Source: Candidatus Nanohalarchaeota archaeon
GTDB taxonomy: Archaea; EX4484-52; B79-G9
Length of the DNA: 10,128 nt
Assembly (NCBI GenBank): GCA_017610525.1
Contig: JAFCBW010000028.1
Span: 1-10,128, forward strand
Direction: 5' to 3'
The notes below the pieces were generated by a model. That model made no database searches and was not told where the DNA came from. It saw only the letters and a list, made by a program, of their open reading frames with translations. The first letter of the stretch is position 1, and each line of letters begins with the position of its first letter. Positions 1 to 5,331 of this stretch are shown here, in pieces. A program made the position numbers and the translations under genes.

Positions 1-96
1 TCTCCCATATAAAGTTAGAAACAGGTAGTACAACAGTTTTTTCGTGCTTGAGTATATATTTCCAGAAAATTATCTAAACAAATACGAAAAAACTAA

Positions 97-110
97 ATCT
101 TATTAAAATT
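97..110 (+). promoter_or_regulatory. Possible TATA box of the mscS gene
   Basis: The A/T-rich run TTATTAAAATTA lies about 60 nt before the mscS ATG. Transcription starting about 25-30 nt downstream would give a leader of some 30 nt containing the Shine-Dalgarno, unlike the leaderless genes later in the window. The surrounding 160 nt hold no other gene I can see. Confidence 0.35.
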
Positions 111-146
111 AGACACCCAATTACGCATACTACAACAGTATTCCAC

Positions 147-153
147 GGAGGTG
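147..153 (+). promoter_or_regulatory. Shine-Dalgarno of mscS
   Basis: GGAGGTG sits 7 nt before the ATG at 161. It is the strongest ribosome-binding site in the window and fixes the start of the mechanosensitive channel gene. Confidence 0.85.
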
Positions 154-160
154 TCAGAAA

Positions 161-976
161 ATGGTAAACTTAGAATATATATCAGATAAGATTATCGAAC
201 AGTCAATACTATATCTCCCAAAGATTGCTATGGCAATCATAACATTGATAGTGGGCCTATGGACAATAAACCTGTTAGTCCGGATGCTCACAAAGCAGAT
301 GAAATCCAAAAAAGTAGAACTTTCACTGCAGCACTTTCTGGAAAGCCTATTCAGCATCATGCTAAAAGTGATGTTATTCATAACAGTAATCTCCATGTTT
401 GGCGTAGAGATGACATCATTCATTGCAGTCCTGGCCGGCGCAGGCCTGGCAGTCGGACTGGCCCTGCAGGGAAGCTTATCCAACTTTGCAGGAGGCGTAT
501 TGATACTGCTCTTCAAGCCATTCAAAGTCAAAGACTTCATCGAAGCACAGGGTCACACAGGCACAGTCCACAAGATACAGATATTCAACACAATCCTCAA
601 GACTCTGGACAACAAGACAATCATAATCCCAAACGGTCCCCTATCCAACAACAGCATAATAAATTACTCAACAGAACCCCAAAGAAGAGTAGACATGACA
701 TTCGGGATCGGATATGGCGACGACCTCAAAAAAGCAAAAAAAGTCCTGGCAACAATCATCAGCAAAGACAAAAGAATACTCAAAGACCCAGAACCCATGG
801 TAAAAGTATCTGAACTGGGCGACAGCTCTGTAAACATCGCAGTCAAAGTATGGTGCAAAGGAACAGACTACTGGAACGTGCGCTTCGACATGCACGAAAA
901 CGTAAAACTGGAATTCGACAAAAACAAGATATCAATACCTTTCCCGCAAAGCGACATACACATATACAAACACTAA
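161..976 (+). CDS. mscS: MscS-family small-conductance mechanosensitive ion channel
   Basis: 271-residue membrane channel, close in length to E. coli MscS, expected to open under membrane tension and release solutes during hypo-osmotic shock. Hydrophobic segments lie at about residues 20-41, 62-82 and 86-120. The third is the Gly/Ala-rich pore helix (AVLAGAGLAVGLALQG, about 89-104) running into LSNFAGGVLILLFKPF, the hallmark of the family. The beta-domain signature IIIPNGPLSNNSIINYS follows at 154-170, then a soluble alpha/beta C-terminal domain ending in SIPFPQSDIHIY. The start is set by GGAGGTG 7 nt upstream. It stands alone and ends before a pyrimidine-rich terminator. The family call is secure; ion preference cannot be read from the sequence. 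Confidence 0.95.
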   Translation: MVNLEYISDKIIEQSILYLPKIAMAIITLIVGLWTINLLVRMLTKQMKSKKVELSLQHFLESLFSIMLKVMLFITVISMFGVEMTSFIAVLAGAGLAVGLALQGSLSNFAGGVLILLFKPFKVKDFIEAQGHTGTVHKIQIFNTILKTLDNKTIIIPNGPLSNNSIINYSTEPQRRVDMTFGIGYGDDLKKAKKVLATIISKDKRILKDPEPMVKVSELGDSSVNIAVKVWCKGTDYWNVRFDMHENVKLEFDKNKISIPFPQSDIHIYKH

Positions 977-1035
977 ACATAAACAGTCAGGACACAAAAC
1001 CAACCAGGCACAACGCACTCCACACACTGTCTTGA

Positions 1036-1078
1036 CTCTCCTTTCTTTTTTCCTCTTCCTCTCTCCATCCCATCTCTT
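1036..1078 (+). terminator. Pyrimidine-rich terminator after mscS
   Basis: An almost unbroken C/T tract with a run of six T (1046-1051) begins about 60 nt after the mscS stop. Archaeal RNA polymerase terminates at such U-rich tracts without needing a hairpin. It stands out because the + strand is otherwise poor in T. Confidence 0.6.
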
Positions 1079-1092
1079 AGAACCCCCAAGAA

Positions 1093-1100
1093 TTATAAAC
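1093..1100 (+). promoter_or_regulatory. TATA box upstream of the AMMECR1 region
   Basis: TTATAAAC begins exactly 30 nt before an ATG at 1123, the same spacing as at pyrH and the small minus-strand unit. This predicts a leaderless transcript beginning at or near 1123. The AMMECR1 body, however, starts some 200 nt further on, beyond a repeat. Confidence 0.5.
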
Positions 1101-1150
1101 ATCCAAAACCAAAAAAAGCAGCATGGACACAAATCACAACATAACCACAA

Positions 1151-1200
1151 ATCGGAAGGGTGGGGACTCGATAAAAGACAAGACAAAAAACAACGCATTA
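1151..1200 (+). repeat. Degenerate copy of the G-rich dispersed element
   Basis: ATCGGAAGGGTGGGGACTCG matches the left part of the copy at 4104-4124, but the right part has decayed to an A-rich stretch. A fragment resembling the missing right end (CCAAGGGGGAAAT, 1312-1324) occurs on the far side of the double-hairpin repeat, as if the hairpin element had landed inside a G-rich element. This is the weakest copy. Confidence 0.4.
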
Positions 1201-1202
1201 TA

Positions 1203-1311
1203 CAGTCAAACAAAGCGAGCCAACAACCTAAACAGCACCAGAACAGAACTGACAAGTGACCTAAACCGAAGGTTTATGGTCGCTCTGATCGCCAGCCTTT
1301 CTGAAGGCTGA
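1203..1311 (+). repeat. Composite double-hairpin repeat, copy 1
   Basis: The body shares CAAAGCGA, CCTAAAC and GTGACCTAAACCGAAGG with copies at 3843-4087 and 8151-8287. Its 3' end is two hairpins: TAAACC-GAA-GGTTTA (1262-1276) and CAGCCTT-TCTG-AAGGCTG (1293-1310), joined by GGTCGCTCTGATCGC. The last 50 nt are almost identical to the copy upstream of pyrH. It lies between a promoter and the AMMECR1 body. Confidence 0.85.
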
Positions 1312-1327
1312 CCAAGGGGGAAATACA

Positions 1328-1939
1328 ATAAACCAAACAAACAAACTAACAAAAGAACAGGGCGAACACCTGATAAAAGAAGCAAGAAAATACCTGGAAT
1401 CCCTCCTATCCGGGAAAGACCGCAAAACAGGCAACACAGAAGAATGGCTAAACAAAAGATACGGCATCTTCGTAACCCTCCACACATACCCCGCACACGA
1501 CCTTCGCGGCTGCATAGGCTTCACAGAACCCATATACCCCCTCCACAAAGCCCTAAAAGAAGCAGCAACATCAGCAGCCCTCTACGACCCAAGATTCCCA
1601 AAAGTCACAAAAGAAGAACTAAACAACATCATAATAGAAATATCCATCCTCACGCCCCCCGAAATCATCCCCCACCAGACCCCAAAAGAACTCCTCGAAA
1701 AAATCACACCAAAAAAAGACGGCCTCATCCTGAAAACAGGAACAGAACAGGGCCTCTTCCTCCCACAGGTCTGGGACCAGCTCCCAAAAAAAACCGAATT
1801 CCTGGAAAACCTCTCATACAAGGCAGGCGCATATGACAAAGACACATGGCAACACAAAGACACAGAAATCTACAGATTCCACGTACAGATATTCGAAGAA
1901 AGCGCACCAAAAGAAAAGATAATTGAAGTCAAAGAATAA
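1328..1939 (+). CDS. AMMECR1-domain protein lacking a canonical start codon
   Basis: A continuous 203-codon frame encodes a full-length AMMECR1 domain. It carries the family signature LRGCIGF, then YDPRFPKVTKEEL, ISILTPPE, GLILKTG, GLFLPQVW and a C-terminal Tyr-rich end. The family is widespread in archaea and eukaryotes; its biochemical role is unsettled. The frame is open from 1289 but contains no ATG, GTG or TTG at all. I place the start at ATA 1328, which lies 7 nt after GGGGG (1316-1320) and leaves the expected N-terminus LTKEQGEHLIKEA nearly intact; CTG 1301 is another non-standard option. The G run belongs to a repeat fragment, so this may be coincidence. The gene may be silenced, use a rare ATA start, or need an RNA-level event joining it to ATG 1123. 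The family call is certain; the start is not. Confidence 0.85.
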   Translation: MNQTNKLTKEQGEHLIKEARKYLESLLSGKDRKTGNTEEWLNKRYGIFVTLHTYPAHDLRGCIGFTEPIYPLHKALKEAATSAALYDPRFPKVTKEELNNIIIEISILTPPEIIPHQTPKELLEKITPKKDGLILKTGTEQGLFLPQVWDQLPKKTEFLENLSYKAGAYDKDTWQHKDTEIYRFHVQIFEESAPKEKIIEVKE

Positions 1940-1959
1940 CCACGCAAAACACCAAAATC

Positions 1960-1966
1960 TTTATTA
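1960..1966 (+). promoter_or_regulatory. TATA box of the hydrogenase operon
   Basis: TTTATTA, in the context AAAATCTTTATTACAC, begins 32 nt before the mbhA ATG. No ribosome-binding site lies between. This suggests a leaderless operon mRNA starting at or just before 1992. The box resembles the AAATATCTTTATATTAC unit duplicated near mgtC. Confidence 0.55.
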
Positions 1967-1991
1967 CACACCTCACCCCTAATAATAACTC

Positions 1992-2465
1992 ATGCACAAA
2001 TTCAGCGTATCATTCCTCCTCTTACTTGCAGCATGGCTCCTCATGACAGGCGCACCAACAACCCTCGAACTCATCGTAGGCATAACAGCATCGCTCATCA
2101 TCGCCCACCTCTGCGGCAAATTCATGTTCTACGAATCCCCCTACCAGCTCTTCAACCCAAAATCCATCATAAACCTCGCCATCTACACAATCATCCTCCT
2201 GGGCGCAGAAATAAAATCACACATCACAACAGCATCATCAATAATCACAGGCAGCATAAACCCGGCGATAATCAGGATCCCCACAATCCAGACCACAGAC
2301 TTCACAAAAACACTGGTCGCAAACTCAATAACAATGACACCTGGAACCCTCACCCTAAAGATCGACAAAAACCACCATGACCTCTACATCCACTGCCTCA
2401 ACTACAACCCAGAAAAAGACATCTCAACCCAATTCGAAAAACACGCAAAAAACGTGATCTCATGA
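1992..2465 (+). CDS. mbhA: Mbh/Mrp subunit A (MrpE/MnhE-like)
   Basis: 157 residues, the usual MrpE length. Two or three N-terminal membrane helices (about 5-20, 24-42, 55-72) are followed by a small cytoplasmic domain with the MrpE signature VANSITMTPGTLTL and then LYIHCLN. MrpE-like subunits are part of the cation/proton antiporter module of Mrp and of membrane-bound hydrogenases. First gene of the operon, probably translated leaderless from the ATG. It overlaps mbhB by ATGA. I use mbh rather than mnh/mrp names because a NuoB-like small subunit is encoded in the same operon. Confidence 0.92.
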   Translation: MHKFSVSFLLLLAAWLLMTGAPTTLELIVGITASLIIAHLCGKFMFYESPYQLFNPKSIINLAIYTIILLGAEIKSHITTASSIITGSINPAIIRIPTIQTTDFTKTLVANSITMTPGTLTLKIDKNHHDLYIHCLNYNPEKDISTQFEKHAKNVIS

Positions 2466-2698
2466 TAATCGAATACACATTCATAACCACAGCCCTCTTA
2501 CTCCTGATAAGAGCAATAATCGGCCCCACCTACGCAGACCGCGTAATCTCAATAGACACACTCACAAACATCATAATACTCTTCATGGTCCTATACTCAA
2601 TCAACATAAAAAACCCCATATACCTCGACACCGCCCTACTCTTCGCAATGATATCCTACGTCGGCGTAATCGCAATCGCAAAACTGGTGAAAAAATGA
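2462..2698 (+). CDS. mbhB: Mbh/Mrp subunit B (MrpF/MnhF-like)
   Basis: 78-residue protein with three predicted helices. It carries the MrpF signature IGPTYADRVISIDTLTN near residues 18-34, in which the Asp residues are conserved, and ends in a helix leading to a Lys-rich tail. It is a small subunit of the antiporter module. It overlaps its neighbours by ATGA on both sides, so translation is probably coupled. Confidence 0.92.
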   Translation: MIIEYTFITTALLLLIRAIIGPTYADRVISIDTLTNIIILFMVLYSINIKNPIYLDTALLFAMISYVGVIAIAKLVKK

Positions 2699-3015
2699 TA
2701 CACGAAACCCTCCTCACAATCGCGGCACTATCAGCCCTGATCGGCGCAATAGGCTTCTTCCGCCTCCCTGACTTCTACACAAGAGTCCACGCAGCCACCA
2801 TGGTCACAGTCGGCGGCGCATGCCTGGCACTCATAGCCCTCGCCCTCCACACCCACACAACACCCGGTCTCGGCGCACCATACACAATAAAAATCCTCAT
2901 GATAACCGCCTTCATCCTCATAACCAGCCCCACATCAAGCCACGCCCTCGCAGACGCCGCCCACAAAACAGGCATCAGACCAAGAAAACTAACAAAAAAC
3001 GACCTAGACACTTAA
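2695..3015 (+). CDS. mbhC: Mbh/Mrp subunit C (MrpG/MnhG-like)
   Basis: 106-residue, three-helix protein with the MrpG hallmark IGFFRLPDFYTRVHAATMVT (about 20-39) and a Gly-rich following helix. It starts in the ATGA overlap with mbhB. It ends in TAA rather than an ATGA overlap; the next reading frame begins directly after. Confidence 0.92.
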   Translation: MIHETLLTIAALSALIGAIGFFRLPDFYTRVHAATMVTVGGACLALIALALHTHTTPGLGAPYTIKILMITAFILITSPTSSHALADAAHKTGIRPRKLTKNDLDT

Positions 3016-3282
3016 GTGATAACAATGAACAAAACAAGAAAAACCACAAAACAGGCAAAATTTCACCTGCAGATATACAGCCTAATCACCATAGTATTAG
3101 TAATCCTAATCTCAATCATGCAATACATAAAAACATTCCCTGCCTTCAACACAGCCTTGGTACCCGCAATAATACTCGGATCCGTAATCGGCTCAACAAT
3201 ACTTTACACATCATTCCTGCTATACAGCAAAATTCAAAGCATAAAAAACAACAATCAACATAAAACAGGTAATCAACAATGA
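3016..3282 (+). CDS. Small two-helix membrane protein of the hydrogenase operon, unknown
   Basis: I do not recognise this 88-residue protein. A basic N-terminus (NKTRKTTKQAK) is followed by two hydrophobic helices (about 20-42 and 50-72) and a polar Asn/Gln/Lys tail. It may start at GTG 3016, immediately after the mbhC stop, or at ATG 3025; neither has a clear ribosome-binding site. It overlaps mbhD by ATGA and sits between MrpG-like and DUF4040-like subunits, where the Pyrococcus mbh operon, as I recall it, has no gene. It may be a lineage-specific accessory or a diverged antiporter helix pair. Confidence 0.75.
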   Translation: MITMNKTRKTTKQAKFHLQIYSLITIVLVILISIMQYIKTFPAFNTALVPAIILGSVIGSTILYTSFLLYSKIQSIKNNNQHKTGNQQ

Positions 3283-3533
3283 TAGAGACAACCCCACTAA
3301 TATTCGTACTACTGCTATTCATAATCATACTGGCGGCAATAATCGCAATCCACAAAAAAGACCTCCTCCACTCAGTCATCCTCCTTGGAATAGTAAACAC
3401 ATCACTCGCCGCAATATTTTTCATCCTAAAAGCCCCTGACATCGCAATAACACAGGTCGCAATCACAGCAGCACTCGAAACATCCATATTCATAATCGCA
3501 ATCCATAAGACAGAAAGGAGAGAAGAAGCATGA
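3279..3533 (+). CDS. mbhD: Mbh subunit D (MrpA C-terminal piece, DUF4040-like)
   Basis: 84-residue, three-helix protein matching the region of MrpA just after its antiporter core: a first helix, then KKDLLHSVILLGIVNTSLAA and the diagnostic ILKAPDIAITQVAIT, ending in a short charged tail. In membrane-bound hydrogenases this piece of MrpA is a separate subunit that helps link the antiporter module to the rest. ATGA overlaps on both sides. Confidence 0.88.
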   Translation: MIETTPLIFVLLLFIIILAAIIAIHKKDLLHSVILLGIVNTSLAAIFFILKAPDIAITQVAITAALETSIFIIAIHKTERREEA

Positions 3534-3832
3534 AACTGGTACCAATATTCGGCCTCATCATATTCACAACACTCATGCTATACGCAGTATCCGACCTCCC
3601 CATAACCCACAACCCCGACGTAAAACAATACTACCTCCAAAACGCCTTAGAAAAAACCGGCTCCGCAAACGCAGTCAACGCAATAGTCTGGGACTTTCGC
3701 GCATACGACACCTTAGGCGAAGAGACCGTCCTCTTCGCAGCAGTCATCGCAGTCTTCCTCATCGCCCACAAAAAAAGCGAATTCAAACTAAAAACCCTAA
3801 AAAAGCACATCTCAAAAACTCAATCAAAATGA
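3530..3832 (+). CDS. mbhE: Mbh subunit E (second MrpA C-terminal piece)
   Basis: 100 residues with two predicted helices. The signature VNAIVWDFRAYDTLGEETVL (about 49-68) is the conserved motif of the MrpA/MrpB boundary region, and a helix and a Lys-rich tail follow. It starts in the ATGA overlap with mbhD. Its own stop also lies in an ATGA, but the ATG there (3829) now opens only a three-codon frame before TAA. The next true gene is displaced by a repeat. Confidence 0.88.
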   Translation: MKLVPIFGLIIFTTLMLYAVSDLPITHNPDVKQYYLQNALEKTGSANAVNAIVWDFRAYDTLGEETVLFAAVIAVFLIAHKKSEFKLKTLKKHISKTQSK

Positions 3833-3840
3833 ACAAGTAA
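3829..3840 (+). pseudogene. Vestigial ATGA start, probably the former mbhF start
   Basis: ATGAACAAGTAA encodes Met-Asn-Lys-stop. The ATGA overlaps the mbhE stop exactly as at most other junctions of the operon. A composite repeat follows at 3843 and the mbhF body resumes about 390 nt later. I infer that the repeat separated mbhF from its original coupled start. A chance ATGA is possible. Confidence 0.4.
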
Positions 3841-3842
3841 CA

Positions 3843-4087
3843 TTTGATGCACTCAAGCAAAACGCCAATGACCTAAACAAAAGCCACTGGAACAAAAAAG
3901 ACAATACCCAAACAAAGCGCAGGTGACCTAAAACGATAGTAAGACAACACAGGTGTGCGCTTGAACAGAACACACAAACAATATTTCGTGTGCTTGAGCG
4001 TAGCGAAACGCACTTAATGGTCAACCTTTTATAAGGTTGAAGCGAAGCTTTACAGTCGCCCTAATCGCCAGCCTTTTACAAGGCTGA
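3843..4087 (+). repeat. Composite double-hairpin repeat, copy 2 (expanded)
   Basis: The first 95 nt (3843-3935) align with 8151-8244, sharing GACCTAAACAAAAGCCA and CAAAGCG...GTGACCTAAA. An extra stretch (3936-4019) carries two copies of a GTG-GCTTGA motif, and then come three hairpins: TCAACCTT-TTAT-AAGGTTGA (4021-4040), TGAAGC-GAA-GCTTTA (4038-4052, sharing TGA with the first) and CAGCCTT-TTAC-AAGGCTG (4069-4086). The middle stem pairs as in the other copies but with C-G replaced by G-C. It splits the operon between mbhE and mbhF. I see no coding sequence in this stretch. Confidence 0.85.
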
Positions 4088-4107
4088 AACAAAACTAACC
4101 CCTTATC

Positions 4108-4153
4108 GGGTGGGTGGGGGCTCGAGGATGGACACCACAAAACACCAAGGGGG
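4108..4153 (+). repeat. G-rich dispersed element upstream of mbhF
   Basis: 46-nt copy from GGGTGGGTGGGGGCTCG to CACCAAGGGGG. It aligns without gaps to the copies in mbhI and mbhJ. It begins 21 nt after the double-hairpin repeat. A GTG inside it (4110) opens a frame reading GGGSRMDTTKHQGGI that continues without a stop into mbhF, so the element could add up to 37 residues to that protein. Confidence 0.85.
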
Positions 4154-4221
4154 AATTCATCAAATCATAATAAACTCCAAGAAAACAAACAAAGCAAAAA
4201 CAAAAAACAGACTTGATAACA

Positions 4222-4628
4222 TGGACCTGATAATAAAAACAATAACACGCGTAATGTTCCCATTCATAATACTCTTCGGCGCATACACAGCCCTCCACGG
4301 CCACCTCACCCCCGGCGGCGGCTTCCCTGCAGGCGCAACCATCGCAACCGCCTTCACCCTCCTCGTCCTCACCTTCAGGGAATCCGAAGTAGAAGGCAGG
4401 TTCCCCGAAATAAAACTCATAGACATAAAAAGCATAGCAAGCATCGCACTCCTCGCAATAATACTCTTCGAATTCGCACTCCGGGACATAATAATACAAT
4501 ACCAGATCCCAATGACAGTCTGGTCCGGCGGCGACACACTCTTCGCAAACATCTTCGGAAGCATAATCGTCGCAACCGGCATCATAATCATCATCTACTC
4601 ACTGATAAAAGAGGAATGGAAACAATGA
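4222..4628 (+). CDS. mbhF: Mbh subunit F (MrpB/MnhB-like)
   Basis: 135 residues with four predicted helices. The MnhB signature GHLTPGGGFPAGATIATAF lies near residues 27-45, and a long hydrophobic C-terminus ends in YSLIKEEWKQ. It is a subunit of the cation/proton-translocating module. I take ATG 4222 because MDLIIKTITRVMFPF matches the usual start of the family. The same frame is open back to GTG 4110 in the G-rich element, giving a possible 172-residue form. No ribosome-binding site precedes either start, and the ATGA coupling with mbhE has been lost. Expression of this gene and those after it is therefore a puzzle unless long operon readthrough or an unseen promoter in the repeat serves it. 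Confidence 0.9.
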
Positions 4629-4981
4629 AAGAAACAATCACATGCATAGGGCGCGCATTCATCCCAAACAAAAACACCCTGAAAATATTCGCAATATTTG
4701 TAATACTCTTCTTCGCAACACTAAAAAACAACCCCGTAGAATCCGCAGTAACCTACCTCACCCCCTTCAAACTCCACCACCACCACGAACTGCTCGCCCC
4801 ATTCACACCTGACGATTACGAATTCGGCACAGAAAAATACTGCATAGAAGCAACAGGCGTAATCAAATGCTTCACACTCTATCCAAAAGAAAACATACAA
4901 AACATAGGTCTCTGGTACATGATATCAGCAATCTCATCAGGCCTCATCATGCGCTTCGCACCCGGGGGTAAAGACCTATGA
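4625..4981 (+). CDS. Hydrogenase-operon membrane protein with His4 and Cys pair, unknown
   Basis: 118 residues; I do not recognise the family. One helix lies near the N-terminus (about 21-36) and another near the C-terminus (about 94-110). Between them is a polar loop of about 50 residues containing LHHHHELLAPFTPDDYEFG and two cysteines in KYCIEATGVIKC. The loop could bind a metal or form a disulfide. ATG 4625 is preferred over ATG 4616: it makes the ATGA overlap typical of this operon and leaves GAGG (4611-4614) at a workable 10-nt distance, whereas that G-rich run abuts 4616. It lies between MrpB-like and MrpC-like genes, so it is probably an extra membrane subunit. Confidence 0.8.
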   Translation: MKETITCIGRAFIPNKNTLKIFAIFVILFFATLKNNPVESAVTYLTPFKLHHHHELLAPFTPDDYEFGTEKYCIEATGVIKCFTLYPKENIQNIGLWYMISAISSGLIMRFAPGGKDL

Positions 4982-5331
4982 TAATCGTCTACTCACTCAT
5001 AGCAGCCGTAATCCTCACAGCCCTCGGAACATACGCCCTCCTCGCAAAAGACAACCTCATAAAAAAAATAATCGGCCTCGGCATCTTCACAGACGGCATC
5101 CACCTCCTGTTGATATCCATCGGCTACAAAGAAGAAGGCATCGCCCCGATAATCAGAGACATCAACTACCAGCAGCTTGGCGCAATGGTCGACCCACTCC
5201 CGCAAGCCCTGGTACTCACATCAATCGTAATCGAGCTGTCAATAACCGCCCTCGCACTAGTCATCATAATACAGATCCACAAAAAATACAAAACAATCAA
5301 CTCAAAACACCTAAGGAGACTGAAAGAATGA
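4978..5331 (+). CDS. mbhG: Mbh subunit G (MrpC/MnhC, NuoK-like)
   Basis: 117-residue, three-helix protein of the NuoK/MrpC family. It shows an N-terminal helix, then KKIIGLGIFTDGIHLLLISI (about 30-49), a loop and the third helix region DPLPQALVLTSIVIELSITA (about 76-95) with the conserved DPLPQALVLTAIVI-type motif and a buried Glu. NuoK-like subunits form part of the ion path next to the antiporter-like subunit. ATGA overlaps on both sides. Confidence 0.93.
   Translation: MIIVYSLIAAVILTALGTYALLAKDNLIKKIIGLGIFTDGIHLLLISIGYKEEGIAPIIRDINYQQLGAMVDPLPQALVLTSIVIELSITALALVIIIQIHKKYKTINSKHLRRLKE

Larger units (their letters stand above)
1123..1311 (+). other. Orphan leaderless reading frame crossing the repeat (severed AMMECR1 start?)
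   Basis: An ATG 30 nt after a TATA box opens a 62-codon frame that runs across a degenerate G-rich element and the double-hairpin repeat, stopping at the TGA that ends the hairpin (1309-1311). The predicted peptide is polar and low-complexity and resembles no family I know. The AMMECR1 coding body begins just downstream in a different frame (+1). I infer that this ATG was the original AMMECR1 start before repeat insertion. It could instead be a short translated leader. I doubt that the peptide itself is functional. Confidence 0.3.

Noticed and set aside
1293..1310. Hairpin CAGCCTT...AAGGCTG as a bacterial-type terminator
   Set aside because: None of the three copies is followed by a T run, and one sits directly before a promoter; a structured repeat explains it better.
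1206..1548. Minus-strand frames sharing the peptide PSERLAIRAT with one at 8182-8382
   Set aside because: The shared peptide is just the reverse translation of the double-hairpin repeat; it is not evidence of a conserved protein.
1444..1836. Open + frame giving a Pro/Arg/His-rich basic protein
   Set aside because: It lies wholly within the AMMECR1 coding body in another frame; the low-complexity composition is what A/C-rich codons give out of frame.
3843..4153. CRISPR array or phage remnant in the repeat-rich gap
   Set aside because: Repeats are not evenly spaced, there are no uniform spacers, and no cas, integrase or phage genes are nearby.
4095..4499. Minus-strand frame rich in Tyr, Glu and Cys
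   Set aside because: Antisense shadow of mbhF; no promoter, and its composition mirrors the A/C bias of the + strand.
4616..4624. ATG 4616 as start of the His/Cys membrane protein
   Set aside because: The purine run that would be its ribosome-binding site abuts the ATG, whereas ATG 4625 makes the ATGA overlap used throughout the operon.
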